Shown here piece by piece: positions 34,681 through 46,018 of a DNA stretch of 64,000 nt. The notes below the pieces were generated by a model. It worked only from the letters and a program-made list of their open reading frames with translations, did not search any database and was not told where the DNA came from. A program made the position numbers and the translations under genes. Location: assembly GCA_963281255.1 (NCBI GenBank), contig OY725496.1:2046001-2110000 (forward strand). Reading direction: 5' to 3'. This stretch comes from Aphrocallistes beatrix. Its lineage: Eukaryota; Porifera; Hexactinellida; Sceptrulophora; Aphrocallistidae. How positions within the stretch are numbered: the first letter of the stretch is position 1; each line of letters opens with the position of its first letter.

Positions 34681-35105
34681 TAGTCGAAAAACTAAAATTT
34701 CTAATTATAAAAAGGTGACAATGACGTCATAATTCCATGATGGGTCCACATTTTCGTCTGAGCTCAGAACTTAGTTGAGCCATAGCCAAAAGACTCTCAC
34801 ATGCCAAAAACCAGCTTTCTGTGCCTGGCAGTTTCTTCAATCAATTCGTTACAGATAGATATACTTGCAAGCAAGTCGTGTTATCGTTGAGAAGCTCTCA
34901 ATATCATTCTTTGATTCATCTGGGTTTTGCGTTTTATTTTCATATACATTGTCTTTACACTGCACTTGAATGTTTTCCTCCACTCGCGCTGAACTCTTGA
35001 ATATGATTGATTTTTATGGCCATTTTGATCTTCTTTTGTTTTTCATCTAATGTGTCCATTTTGCTGTCACAGTAATGTTAGAAGGTGCTAAAAAACACTT
35101 TAAAG

Positions 35106-35960
35106 CAGTGGTTCCCAACAGGGGCTCTACCGACCCCAGGGGGCGTTTGCTTGCCTCAAGGGGGCGCTGTGGAGGAAGGGGACGCTGTGGGGGGTGCTGA
35201 GAAGAAAGGGGGGCGGTAGGGGGGAGCGCTAAATGAGAATTTATTGTAACAACTGTAAACATTGTGAAATCATTGTATCAAAGTTGTGTTAATCAATTTT
35301 GCCCACAGCAACACCTACAAGATAACTTATTAATAACCAATTAAATATATCAATGGTACGTATGTCTCTATTTTGAATCAATAGTTACAGATGGTTTCTT
35401 AGTAAAGAATTATATAAATAATATCATGTCTTCCAAATAATAATTATCCTGAATAGTAGACACGTTTATATTATCTTGGACATCCTATATTGCTGCTTAT
35501 AACCAATAATGGCTGAAAAGAACAAGAGAAAATGCCGCCAATACTCCATAGATTACTTGATATTTGGGTTCATCCCTTCACCTACTAATCAACAGCTAGC
35601 TACCCTTTTGTTTACTCTGCAATCAAGTGTTTTCTAATGAAGCTATGAAACCTTCACGAATGTGTGAACACTTGACAAAGAAACACCCTGATAAGAAAGA
35701 CAAGGATCTCAATTATTTCCAGGCAGTTCAAAAGCAGTTTGGAAAACGTAATTCCATAGATGGAATGTTTAACAAAGTTCATAATAAAAATGCCGATGGC
35801 CTTATTGCATCTTACAATATTTCTGACTTCTAGTTGTTTAACTGATGGATTCGCGAATCGCTTCAAACATAGACATGGTATTCGTAAGCTGAAATGTACC
35901 GGAGAGAAGGATAGTTGTAATGAAAGTGGTGCGCTGATGTTAGTTTCAATATATACATTT
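35106..35960 (+). mobile_element. 5' part of a BED-finger hAT element
   Basis: The left end CAGTGGTTCCCAACAGGGGC at 35106, followed by G-rich subterminal sequence (35130-35230), is typical of hAT termini. A BED-type coding fragment follows at 35512. No right end or 8-bp duplication was found, so the element is probably 3'-truncated. Confidence 0.65.
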
Positions 35961-35962
35961 TA
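35512..35962 (+). pseudogene. BED zinc-finger hAT transposase N-terminus
   Basis: Starts at MAEKNKRKCRQY and reads YLIFGFIPSPTNQQ before a frame change at about 35590. The frame 35627-35830 continues NEAMKPSRMCEHLTKKHPD with KDKDLNYFQAV. This is the N-terminal layout of ZBED5/SCAND3-like hAT proteins: GFI.....p.C..C..vlsne.MkpsrL..Hl...HP. The first Cys pair of the BED finger is lost where the frame breaks. After ASYNIS the frame ends. The catalytic and dimerisation domains are absent. Confidence 0.75.
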
Positions 35963-36050
35963 GCTGGAATAAGATACAACGTTACGCTAAAGAATACCTT
36001 GTTGAACGATTAGATATCCTTAGCATAGGTAAACTGAAGAAGACCTGAGG

Positions 36051-36436
36051 AGCCTTATTCACTAAGAAAACTTAAGATTTGCTCAACTTTATATAACTTT
36101 ATATAGTGGAAATTTTGAAGAGTTGCATTACGATTTGGGTAAATAGATGTTCAATGATACCAATAGAAATATAAACTACCTAAATACTGGAAGTATTCCA
36201 AGTCACTATCGAAAAATTCGTGATGTCATACTTAAGTATTATGACGTCATACTTAACTTAAAATATTACGTAACTTTCTGAAAAGTTTAACAAATGAGTC
36301 AAAATTTGCAAGCATTTCAATTGTACCACTTAAAATTAATAGAGTATGCAATCTATTTGAATTCTTTTAAAAATCTCTTCTAATTTTGAAGATTCAAAAG
36401 TTAAGCAAATCTTAAGTTTTCTTAGTGAATAAGGAA
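36051..36436. mobile_element. Inverted-repeat element with CCTTATTCACTAAG ends
   Basis: The left end GCCTTATTCACTAAGAAAAC / TTAAGATTTGCT is mirrored at 36400-36436 (AGCAAATCTTAAG / TTTTCTTAGTGAATAAGG). Interior ~385 bp, no ORF, with a TGACGTCA at about 36242. The ends resemble the A family (36485-38272). Confidence 0.7.
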
Positions 36437-36685
36437 GGCCCCTGGAACTAGATTGGTTAGATACTGGCTTTGACAACCCTATTCCAGGAACCTTATTCAT
36501 TAAACATCTTAAACTTAAACCTATACTTAAAATAAGTAAAGACTTAGTTTTAACAGAGAAAATAAGCATAAACTAAGTATTTCCATTGCTTAGTTTTAAA
36601 AATCTAATTTGGTCGGTATTCACGAAACAAATCTATAAGTACAAATTACTTAGTTTTTACTTAGTTTAAGTACAATACGTGTACA

Positions 36686-37513
36686 GGAATCCCTCGCCGT
36701 TCGCGGGGGTTACGTTCTTGAGAATTGTCGCGAATGGCAAAATCGCGAACGGCAAGACGTTAGTTCAATGAGAATAGTGTGGTTACGTTCCTTGATTATA
36801 AAAACGACGGTAGACACAGTTTGCTAAATACGTTATTGATTCAATAGTTGAGCTGTAATACTGATACAAACATTGGCACAAGTGAAATGTTAATAAATGA
36901 AGTGATAAATGAAAGATATAGATCCCTAGTGGTAGGGTTTTTAATCCCGGGATCCCGGCTTGTTTTAGCCTGGGAATAATTTTTCAATCCCGGGATACTG
37001 ATCCTCAGGATATCTATGCAACAAGTTAAGAACAAGGCTGAATGATAGCACTTTAGACACACTTGTATTTATTAGGAACAACCTGAAAAAAGAAATGAAA
37101 TAGAGATGTTAATTCTATATTCATTATTCATTATTCATATTATTTCCAGAATTCATAAATAGTCACGTTATATTAAACTATATACAAATACTAGCATACC
37201 AATTCTTGAAAATTACTAATCCCGGGATTCAGAATTTGTCAATCCCGAAATCCCGGGATTGGAATTTTAGACCGGGATTAAAAACCCTACCTAGTAGCAA
37301 ACCTAAGTACCATACCTAAATAGTAAAGTCTAGCCTTTAGTATTAAACCTAAATTGTAGATACGTATAAGGTTATGAATTTATGGTAGCCCATGAAACTA
37401 CTAAAGAGAGCAACGAAAACCGCGAATAGTCGAGGGAACGAGTCGCGAATAGCAAAACAAGATACAAAAAACTTTCCGCGAATGGCAAACTCGCGAACGG
37501 CGAGGGCTGTCTG
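36686..37513. mobile_element. Pogo/Tigger-like MITE, copy 2 (with nested insertion)
   Basis: The ends CAGGAATCCCTCGCCGTTCG and (inverted) CGAACGGCGAGGGCTGTCTG are flanked by TA. Without the nested 357-bp hAT MITE its length is close to that of copy 1. Confidence 0.88.
36933..37289. mobile_element. hAT-type MITE nested in the pogo-like MITE (357 bp)
   Basis: The ends TAGGGTTTTTAATCCCGGGA and (inverted) CCGGGATTAAAAACCCTA are flanked by 8-bp repeats CCTAGTGG / CCTAGTAG. The empty site reads CCCTAGTAGCAAACC in the other two pogo-like copies, confirming insertion. TCCCGGGA words recur at both sides. Confidence 0.9.
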
Positions 37514-39006
37514 TACTTAGTTTTGGGTAAAAACTAAGTACAAAACTAAGTATTTTCAATACTTAGTTCAAATTTTAAGTTGGTATTCACGAAGCCAATT
37601 TAAGTAAATACTTAGTTTTCCAAAGTTTAAGTAAATACTTAGTTATATACTTAGTTTTCCTTAGTTTTTTATGTAAATTTAAGTATTTGTTTAAGTTGAA
37701 GTCTGAGTAGACTTCAATCAATCTAAATAATGTTGCTTAATGTTTATTCTTATTTTGGATTTGGTATTTCTGCTTGAACGTAATACTTATCAAAACTACG
37801 TATTAAAACATTTAGTTTCACTTTCATTATTATTCCGAACACTCACTCTAATTACGCATTCAGTAGAGTAACACGTCATACTGATAGGTTTACGTAAATT
37901 CAAAGATGATTTGATTAACAAGGATATTTTTAAATGATGATTTTATAACTACTATTACTATTACAATTACTAAATATATAAACAGAAATAGTATAAGCTC
38001 TTGACACCACCGCAAGCTCATTTAATACTATGTTGGATTTAATATCAAAAGACTGTCACTACTAAGTGTAACTACTTAGTTTTTGTTGAAAACTAAGTAA
38101 AAGGTAAGTATAAGTAATTATAATAAAATAAAGCTAAGTATTAAACTTAGTTTTGTAAACTAAGTATTTAATTAAGTATTTGAAAGAGTTGTAATACTTA
38201 GCGAAAACTAAGTATTTATTTAGTTTAAGTATGAGTAAAGGATTAAGTTAAAGAAGTTTAGTGAATAAGGCCCCTGGCATTGCTTCAGGTTATGAATAAC
38301 GAGGAGATCGTTTAATTATAGAAGAGAGTGTGTGTGGAAGAACAAATTAGAGATGCAATGCGGGAACCAATGATCCTTCCCATTCAAAGGCTGTTTACTC
38401 CTTCGCGAAAATTGTATTATGTAGATGGTTGGAAGTGAGAGTTCAATCAGATCCAACGAACTAATACATGTAGCAGTACCTTGAGCATTGAATCACATTT
38501 TATTTGTTTTTCATCAGCACAGTACGTATGTAGTATATAAAACATGCAGTCAGTGTAGCTTATATTTATTATGCCACGAATAAAGAACTAAAACTATCCA
38601 TTTAAAAAACAGAAAATACCGATTTAACGCACTATTATATCGTGTCGACAAAAAAAAGACAATAAAAACAGTACAGTTGTATTTACAATTTTAAATATAA
38701 TTTACAAATATAATTAATGAAGTAATTGGTCGTTGGTCGCTTAAAAAGCCCAACATGGATTGCATGTAATTGAAGAAAATCACAATGAACTAAGATGATA
38801 TTCTATACTCAAATGAGCTCTTATCGATTTCTCCATTAATTGGATAAATTTGGCAAACCTGTTGAACCTGATTAGAAAGGTTCGTAAATGAATAGGTTAA
38901 TTTATGAAGAATAATTTTGGAAATATGTATTAAAATAAACCCATGAAAAAAATTTAAGTATATACAAAAGAATGGGTATTCTATGGCTATTAAATGAAAA
39001 GATATA

Positions 39007-39106
39007 CAGTAGAGTTCGCTTATTAGCAATTGCCTTATTAGCAAGATTCGCTTATTAGCAAGTTTTTTCGTGCAAAACCCGACTTGCTAATAAGCGAACT
39101 CTACTG
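39007..39106. mobile_element. 100-bp pogo-like MITE
   Basis: The ends CAGTAGAGTTCGCTTATTAG and the complement CTAATAAGCGAACTCTACTG are flanked by TA. The middle repeats GCTTATTAGCAA. This is the smallest mobile element in the window and a relative of 4500-4672. Confidence 0.88.
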
Positions 39107-39109
39107 TAT

Positions 39110-39500
39110 ATGATAATATATAGGATTCTCAAACATCCCTTCGTAAAATGAAGACATTTCTCAAATTATCATTGACATTATAGAAAACAAATTCGAAAGA
39201 GAACATGGATTAAAATCAGAAATGGCAAATCTAATGATCACGAAAGATATTTCCAAGTAAGGATATTATGCTAGACAAGCATTACAATTATTGTTCATTA
39301 TCCATATTGCAAATTATGAATACTTTTCATAACTATTTTGGAAGTATGCCCAAATTTGTATTTCTAAATTGCAAATATACTTTTATATCGATATATATAA
39401 ATCCATTAATAATCGTTGCTCTAGATAGCATGCTATTCATGACAACATGCAATCAGAATTTATGCTGATGGTATTGGACTTATTGAAGTGTCACAATCCA
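39110..39500. repeat. R-family fragment
   Basis: Diverged match to the middle of the R repeat (compare 10060-10450): ATATATAGGATTCTCAAACATC, TCTCAAATTATCATTGACAT, AATGGCAAATCTAATGATCA. The stretch 39500-39830 shows nothing further. Confidence 0.55.
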
Positions 39501-39830
39501 CAACAATTTTAGAATTTGTTTTAATGACGATCTCATATTTTAAACAAGCCTTGATATTCACAAATCAAAAATTAGAAGTTAAATTAACATATAAAATGAC
39601 AATACAGGATAGAAAACCTACAAGTAATTCAGATAGAACATCCAAACCAAACTCACTGATTGAGTTATTTGTAAGAAAAAGACTGTGAAGTTTGCAGTGT
39701 TGAATCTCCAAATTAATCGATTTTATAATGTATGTAAGTCCGCGATCCTAATAGAAAGAGTTTATAGAGAGTATAATATATTGATGAAGTTAGCTTAAAA
39801 GCAAATTCAATTTAAAATTATAATCTGATA

Positions 39831-40197
39831 CAGGGCTGGGGTTGGTTAACTGATATTCGGACTCGGTTATTTTGGTTTTCTCCAAGACAGTTAACCGGTA
39901 AACCGATGTCAATATTAATTGATAGAAATATGGATTTTTCGAATACTATTTAACCTGATATTAAAAAATTTACAATTTTCAGTGATCTCGAAATAAACTA
40001 TTTGGTTAAGAAAATAGAAATAAAATTGTAAAATCAAATTTTAGAAGTGATATTCATGGATCTCCATCTAAAAACAAAGAAATTAGTCCAAATATTTAGA
40101 AAATAAAGAAGATTGGTTAACCGATCCAAGATTATCTTAACCGTTAGCCGTGATTAACAGCGGTTAGCCGGTTAATCGGTTAACTGAATCCAGCCTC
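39831..40197. mobile_element. hAT-like MITE rich in GGTTAACCG words (367 bp)
   Basis: The ends CAGGGCTGGGGTTGGTTAAC and (inverted) GTTAACTGAATCCAGCCTC are flanked by imperfect 8-bp repeats ATCTGATA / ATCTGACG. GGTTAAC and CGGTTA words in both orientations fill both subterminal regions. 40200-40990 has only an AATTGAAATTGAAA-type simple stretch (40390-40445). Confidence 0.7.
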
Positions 40198-40998
40198 ATC
40201 TGACGACATTCAAGGATGCAATTTGAGGAGATTTCAAAATTAAGAGGGGATCTGAAATGATATCACAGCTATGGATTTGTACGCTTTATAAACATAACAA
40301 ACGAAATTGAGAGCACATATTGTCATTTAACAAACGAAATGATTTGATATACGATATGATAAGAAGCTTTAACCCTACTTTGCCGAGGAATGTTGAATTG
40401 AAATTGAAAGTTAATTCATTTTCAATTGAAATTGAAAATGAAAGTGGGGTCATTTCTATTTATACCTTTGACCCCACGTCAAATTAGGGTGTTAAAATGC
40501 AAAATTATAAAATAATCTATAAATACCATTGAAAAAGTTTACCGGGATCTGGGGAATATATACAATCACAAAATGGGTTATGGATTTAAAATGGATATTT
40601 GAGCAATATTTAGTAGTTTTAGCCATTGTTTTCAATACTGATTAACGCAACTGAATTCATCTTTTTCTGGTACAGGTAATCACCGTTCGGTGAAATTCCC
40701 ATGTATTTGGCTATGCATATGTCCCTGAATAGGAGGAGTTGGGCTAAAATCTAAATTAAAGGACGAAATATACTCTTAGTCAAAGGGAGAATATTCATTA
40801 TGTAACTCAACTCACATATATATGAGTATTATGCTGTTTCAATAAATTAAATACAAGTACCAAATTGAAACTATTTCAGAATTATTTATCTAAATGCAAA
40901 TATTCATTACTGATATACATTTATTGCATTAATAGAAGAATGTTGTTCAAGTAATAAAAATAAATTCGGAAATTAAATTCATTTTAAATTGCAACTAC

Positions 40999-41144
40999 CT
41001 GTATAGCATTATCACGAATATCAATAACCTCCAAATGCATATTATTTTTTAAAATTTCTCCAACATTTAGCGCGTCTTCAGGATTCAGATTATTTCTGCC
41101 AAGATAGAGTTCTCTTAGATGTGTGTTAAATCTCATTGCAGCAA
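40999..41144 (-). CDS. PPP1R37: LRR exon of the PPP1R37-like gene
   Basis: The 146-nt exon starts after TTCGTTAG and ends before GTAGTTGC. The first two bases (TT) complete a Leu codon begun by the final C of the exon at 47692-47842, so the junction reads GIMILLAAMRFNTHLREL. The body gives LYLGRNNLNPEDALNVGEIL and HLEVIDIRDNAIQ. The matching PPP1R37 segment is 'LMLL..AL..N.NLRELYLADN.L....D...LG.LL..N..L.ILDLRNN'. It ends in phase 0, compatible with a missing exon and then 19430-19122. The exact splice match across 6.5 kb makes this strong evidence for a real gene. Confidence 0.9.
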
Positions 41145-41213
41145 CTAACGAAAAAATAAAAAGATTGATAAAAGTGGTAAAAAAATATGATAAAAGATAG
41201 CAAAGTAAAATGA

Positions 41214-41640
41214 CATGCGCGCTTCGCTTGCATGCAATGCTTGACTGGCGGACACTTTGGATCCGCCAGTTTGGGCGCCTAGGCTCACATAGAATAATTA
41301 TGAGGATAAAACACCTCTAAATACGCCTGTCTTACTGTTATAATCGATATCACTTGAAAGCATTTCAATTTGTCGATTTTGATGCACAATGCTGAGGTCA
41401 TACCAGAGTGATGTGATTGGTATTGCGAATAATAATTGTAGCATATCTGAGATGCATTAGTATACACATTCTGTTAAAATTTCAGCCTAAAATGGCTGAG
41501 ATAAACTCAAAAAACTAAATTTTCAACTATAAAAAGGTGCAAATGACTTCATGGTTCCATGACGAGTTGATGTTTTCTTAAGAGGTCAGAATTTAGGTGG
41601 AGTCATTTCCAAAAGAGCACCACATGCTAAAATTCTCTTG
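41214..41640 (-). mobile_element. H-family element, degenerate
   Basis: Runs from GCGCGCTTCGCTTGCATGC to the CCACATGCTAAAATTC region. One hairpin survives (GGCGGA/TCCGCC), while the GGCGCC hairpin has lost one arm. The CRE sites have decayed. It lies just downstream of the LRR exon in an intron. Confidence 0.82.
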
Positions 41641-42346
41641 AGGCCAATCGAGGAACAACTATCTCAGGGGAAAGCAGAATATGTCCTATGAAAATAATGG
41701 TAAAGTGCTTACAAACAATGTAGAAATATGTACAAACCAATTCCTGAATATATCCATCACCATAGCATTCTAGTACACTAAGGCAATTGCGCAGACCTTT
41801 TTTTTTGACCATGGATTGGTTAAACGAGCTAAGTGAATTTTTCACTAATCATCAATTTATCATTTATTCGCTTTCTATTTGTGATCCACACTTATAAAAG
41901 TCATATCATTGGGTTCAAAAGGTTAAGTACTTAATAAATGAGTGTTTATAATCATAATTCAATTTTAATTAGCAAAAAAACAAATACATTCGAAATAGAT
42001 TCATAGCACAGCACGGCAAGACTAACAATTAGACACTAAGTACGAATAATCATTATTGAAATGGTGAATTAAATGAATTAAAATTAGTAAATAACATGAA
42101 TTAAAATTAATAACTGAGGAATCTTATGAAGGGAAGATAATATTCTAAGATTAAAAATGATCAAAACGTTGTTATTTCGACATCACTTCTCTTTCTTCAT
42201 CCTTTATCCGGTCTTGTCATATCCTAAGAAAGAGAAGAATTTTTAGACTTTGGAAGTTTAGAGTTGTCTGTTTTTGACATTAGAGCATTATAATTCCTAA
42301 ATTTTTAGCGAGGATACGGTTACACATGGTTTTACAATTTTTATGA

Positions 42347-42836
42347 TTACAAGCGGCTTCGCTTGCTTCCGCTGCGCGGCTGGCGGACACTTTGCGTCCA
42401 CCGGAGGTACCCTTTGGGCGCCTGGGGTCACATTGATTAATTATATGGGAAATAATATCTCTAAATACGTCTGTCCTACTGTTAAAATCGATATCGCACG
42501 AAAAGTCACCAAATTAATCAATTTTCAAAAATTTTTATGAGTAATGATGACGTCATAACAAAGTGATGAGTCATTATTTTTTATGATAGCTGCATCATAT
42601 GTGAGATATCTTAGTATACAGATTCTATTAAAATTTCTGCCTTTTATCTCCTATATAATGGCTGAGTTATGCTCGAATAACTGTATTGCTTAACTTTTAA
42701 AAATGTGACAATGACGTCATAATTCCATGATGAGCCGACATTTTCGTCTGAGCTCAGAACTTATAAGAGTCATAGCCAATAGACTCCCACATGCCAAAAT
42801 TCAGGTTTCTGGGTCGGACAGTTTCTTTAATTGATA
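42347..42836 (-). mobile_element. H-family element
   Basis: Runs from AGCGGCTTCGCTTGCTTCCG to ACAGTTTCTTTAATTGATAC. TGACGTCA sites lie near 42549 and 42713. The GGCGGACA stem now pairs with TGTCCACC-like bases, and the second hairpin reads GGTACC/GGGCGCC. It sits in an intron of the LRR gene. Confidence 0.86.
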
Positions 42837-43322
42837 CAATTAATACAAGCAATTTAGTACGAGTTGAACCGGGATAAAACTGTTTTCGAAGAACTTCAGA
42901 GTTAGCAATTTGATGAAAGTTTTATGGATAATACAAGTAGTAACGCAGTCGATAACAGCAATATATGGATACATAAGTGACCCCTGTCTAATAAATCTAC
43001 GATAATTTAGTGAGATCCTGCATCACTTGATAGCTACATCGTTTATTAGTTGTTAAATAGGGTAGATTTTTTGTATAAGAGAAAACTGCACATCTAGCCA
43101 CGATATTCAGGTACTCAATTTGTGAATTATCAAATACAGGTCAGCAATACATTTTATTTCATTCGTAACAAACTCAAAATCAAAATATATTAATTACATT
43201 TCTTTATTAAAATCCGTGCAAACTATTCAAATATTCTTTAAGAGCTATGACTACTGTTAATATTAAAGTTGTTTCAGCTCTAAAAAGACCTTCAGTGGAG
43301 ATGAGGGAAGGCGTTATATCAT

Positions 43323-43735
43323 CCTTACTATTAAAACTCGATTAATGTGTGTGTGTGTATATATATCTATATCTGTAACGAATTGATTGAAGAAATTGCC
43401 GGGCGCAGAAAGCTGATTTTTGGCATGTGGGAGTATTTTGGCTATGGCTCCAGTAAGTTCTGAGTTCGGAGCAAAATGTCGACTCATCATGGAATTATGA
43501 CGTCATTGTCACATTTTTAAAAGTTAAGCAACACAGTTATTCGGGCATAACTCAGCCATTATAGGAGATACTAGCAGGCTGAAATTTTAATAGAATCTGT
43601 ATACTAACACGCCTCACATATGATGCAACTATCATCAAAAAAATGATGACTCATTACTTTGTTATGACGTCATCATTACTCATCAAAATTTTAAAAATTG
43701 ACAAATTTGGTGATTTTTCGGGTGATATATTTTGA
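43323..43735 (+). mobile_element. H-family element, 3'-truncated
   Basis: Begins with the dispersed motif TCCTTACTATTAAAACTCGA at 43325, then (GT)n(AT)n, then CTGTAACGAATTGATTGAAG. It carries TGACGTCA sites near 43498 and 43666 and stops after GATTTTTCGGGTGATAT, so the hairpin end is missing. Confidence 0.85.
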
Positions 43736-43825
43736 AATGTTGGTATATCGACTGTATAACTCAATCTCTAGCAATAAATCCTTGTACTTGAAATATAATG
43801 AGATACTGATCCTAAAATGACAATA

Positions 43826-45179
43826 CAGTGCCGGTCAAAAAGAATTGCTCAAAATCAATGTATACAGTATAGTAATGTTGAATAGTCTCAACTCACTAGA
43901 TTGTTTGTTTCTTGCGAAACCATATACTTCTTTGGTTATTTTGATAAGTAATACCCAAATACAGATATTCCATTCATTATCTTTGTACAACTTCGCCATT
44001 TCACTTCTCTATCTTTATTTACAATTTTACAGTATTTCTCCAATTTTCGATGCCTTCGAAACCCCGAATTTCCATTGAAAATCGAGCAAACCTAATATTG
44101 TTATCAAAAAGCGGCCATACTCAGAGGGAGGTAGCTACAATGGTTGGGTGCAGCCAAAAGAGTGTAGCTGAGATCCTAAAGAAACATAGACTTACAGGTT
44201 CGGTAAGAGACATCACTATTCCGGGTAGGCCTCGAGTCACAACCAAAAGGCAAGACAGTTTGTTAGTCAGAAAATGCAAAATGGATCGATTTAAGACTGC
44301 TACTCAGATCAGAGCCGAAGTATTATCAGAATATTCGCTAAAACTTTCCACTTCAACAGTCCAGAGAAGGTTAAGAGGGGCTGGACTGTTCGGACGGAAA
44401 CCACGAAGGAAGCCCCGCCTAACTCCCAAGCATAAGAGAGACCGTCTTGCCTTCGCAAGGGCACACAAGGACTGGAGTACTGAAGAATGGGCAAGAATTA
44501 TGTTCAGTGACGAATCTCGATTCCTTCTCTATACCAATGACGGGAGAGTGTACGTAAGGAGAATGAAAGGGGAGGAGTTTTCGGAGAGGTGTATTCAGAA
44601 AACCTGCAAATTTGGTGGGGGTGGCATCATGGTTTGGGGATGTTTTTGCTGGAGTGGCGTGGGACTCTTGTGTAAAGTATCTGGGAACCTCAAGACAGAT
44701 TCCTACATTGATATTTTGGAAAATGCTCTAATTCCAAGCGTTGATTTGCATTCTCTTCACTCTGGATGGACATTTCAGCAGGACAACGCCCCATGCCACA
44801 GGTCAAAGGGTACTAAGCAGTGGTTTGATGAGCAAAAAATAGAGGTAATGGATTGGCCGGCACAGTCACCTGATCTAAACCCGATTGAGAACCTTTGGGA
44901 TCGAATTTACCTAAGAATTCAAGAGAAAAGCCCATCCAACCACTCGGAGTTGTGGAATGCTATATTGAGTACTTGGGACAGTATCGACATTAACCAGCTC
45001 CATACTCTGATAGATAGCATGCCGCAAAAGATGTAAGGCTGTAATTCAAGCAAGGGGATGTTCTACTAAATACTAATGACAATTTATTCGATTATGATAA
45101 AGAATTACTGTCAAAACTAATCAGGGACTTAAAAATTTTGAGTAAATTCATTTTGAGCAATTCTTTTTGACCGGCACTG
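43826..45179 (+). mobile_element. Tc1 transposon, near-intact (1354 bp)
   Basis: The ends CAGTGCCGGTCAAAAAGAAT and the complement are flanked by TA (43824-43825, 45180-45181). The inner extension GCTCAAAAT is shared. It carries one transposase ORF over most of its length. It is the parent type for the deletion derivative at 5377-5890. Confidence 0.95.
44050..45036 (+). CDS. Tc1-family transposase, DD34E, almost intact
   Basis: A 328-residue cut-and-paste transposase acting on the flanking inverted repeats in the nucleus. Residues 5-45 form a helix-turn-helix (TQREVATMVGCSQKSVAEIL). GRPR lies at 59-62, a second HTH follows, then a basic, NLS-like RKPRRKPRLTPKHKR around 106-120. The catalytic residues are D144 (FSDESRF), D235 (QQDNAPCH) and E270 (SPDLNPIEN), with 34 residues between the last two. 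A glycine-rich FGGGGIMVWG lies between the Asp residues. The frame ends at MPQKM; in the neighbouring frame the same DNA gives the usual C-terminal CKAVIQARG tail, so an extra A in the run at 45026-45029 probably removed about 13 residues. This is the best-preserved transposase in the window. Confidence 0.95.
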   Translation: MPSKPRISIENRANLILLSKSGHTQREVATMVGCSQKSVAEILKKHRLTGSVRDITIPGRPRVTTKRQDSLLVRKCKMDRFKTATQIRAEVLSEYSLKLSTSTVQRRLRGAGLFGRKPRRKPRLTPKHKRDRLAFARAHKDWSTEEWARIMFSDESRFLLYTNDGRVYVRRMKGEEFSERCIQKTCKFGGGGIMVWGCFCWSGVGLLCKVSGNLKTDSYIDILENALIPSVDLHSLHSGWTFQQDNAPCHRSKGTKQWFDEQKIEVMDWPAQSPDLNPIENLWDRIYLRIQEKSPSNHSELWNAILSTWDSIDINQLHTLIDSMPQKM

Positions 45180-45566
45180 TATATGCAGTAGCTAAATATT
45201 GATGCGGGCGAGGAGATGAAACACAGTCCCAATTAACAGTCCTATATATTATTGGAATTGTTGTTTAACTGAAAAAAATGCGAGATGATTGGATAATTGA
45301 CTTCGACGTTCACTCTCCAAAATTTGACAATAAGAAATATTATATGTAGTTTGAAATAGAGATTTGACAATATAAGCCGAAATGATGTTTTATTCAGTTT
45401 TAATGAATCATTTTGTAGTCGAGCCTGTTAGTAAATATAGGTTTCTGAAATAATTATCAAAAATAAAAAATAGTTATTGGACACATAAGCTATCCAGGCG
45501 TTTCGTAGGTCGAGGGTCGAGGTCGCTAAGCTAAGAAAAAAGATCTGAAAATGAACTAACTAAGAA

Positions 45567-46018
45567 CTAATCTACCTTTTCTTCGTTGTCAGTTATGCTC
45601 TTAGAGTAGGCAGATTCTATCAGCAATTGTTCAGTGGGATCCAAAGATAGTCTCTTAGGCTTGGAATTCCATTCAGAAAGATAGGAAGGGTAGTCGGGGA
45701 ATATACTGGGTACTGAAGTTTTCTTTAGAGCTATTCTATCCTGGAAACTATAACAGTACATTGTAGGTAATGGTTCTCTCGATGCCATCTGGTGTGAAAT
45801 AATGCATACATATCTAAACGGTGTGTAGGAGTATAAATGTGACAATCAGTTAATCGTACCACACATAAATTATAGAAACTTACTCACATTTGCGTGTTGC
45901 TTCCTGTCTTTCCGTGGGCGTGGAATTACCCTAAACGATTCTTTGGGAAATGAAATGCAGAGGGATATTCTGCTTCACTTTTATAGTTGGACTTGCAGCC
46001 TGGAACAACACAGGACAT
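45567..46018 (-). pseudogene. THAP-domain gene fragment, copy 2
   Basis: Exon 1 starts at 46018 with MSCVVPGCKSNYKSEAEYPS and reads AFHFPKNR, where a proper THAP domain has a phenylalanine-proline-lysine step. It then breaks near 45935. The exon 2 segment holds PDGIERTITYN in one frame and DRIALKKTSVPSIFPDYPSY in another. The ALKKTSVPSIFP box is the THAP closing motif and is better preserved than in copy 1. The downstream frame extends to ITDNEEKVD (45570). Between them the two copies show different lesions, so each has decayed independently from a split-exon THAP ancestor. Confidence 0.7.

Larger units (their letters stand above)
33034..34858 (-). mobile_element. H-family element split by a mariner
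   Basis: The inverse H copy runs from CTTCGCTTGCTTGCGCTGCGC through a perfect GGCGCCC-TGC-GGGCGCC hairpin and TGACGTCA near 33227 to CAATCAATTCGTTACAGATA. It is interrupted within GAGTTATAGTCGAAAAAC by the mariner at 33349-34680. Confidence 0.88.
36485..38272. mobile_element. A-family ACTTAGTT-rich element carrying nested MITEs
   Basis: The left end CCAGGAACCTTATTCATTAAAC and right end GTTTAGTGAATAAGGCCCCTGG are inverted repeats. The body is saturated with ACTTAGTTTT / AAAACTAAGT words in both orientations, so it can fold extensively. It is interrupted by the pogo-like MITE at 36686-37513, itself interrupted at 36933-37289. 38280-39000 holds no gene I recognise. Confidence 0.75.
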
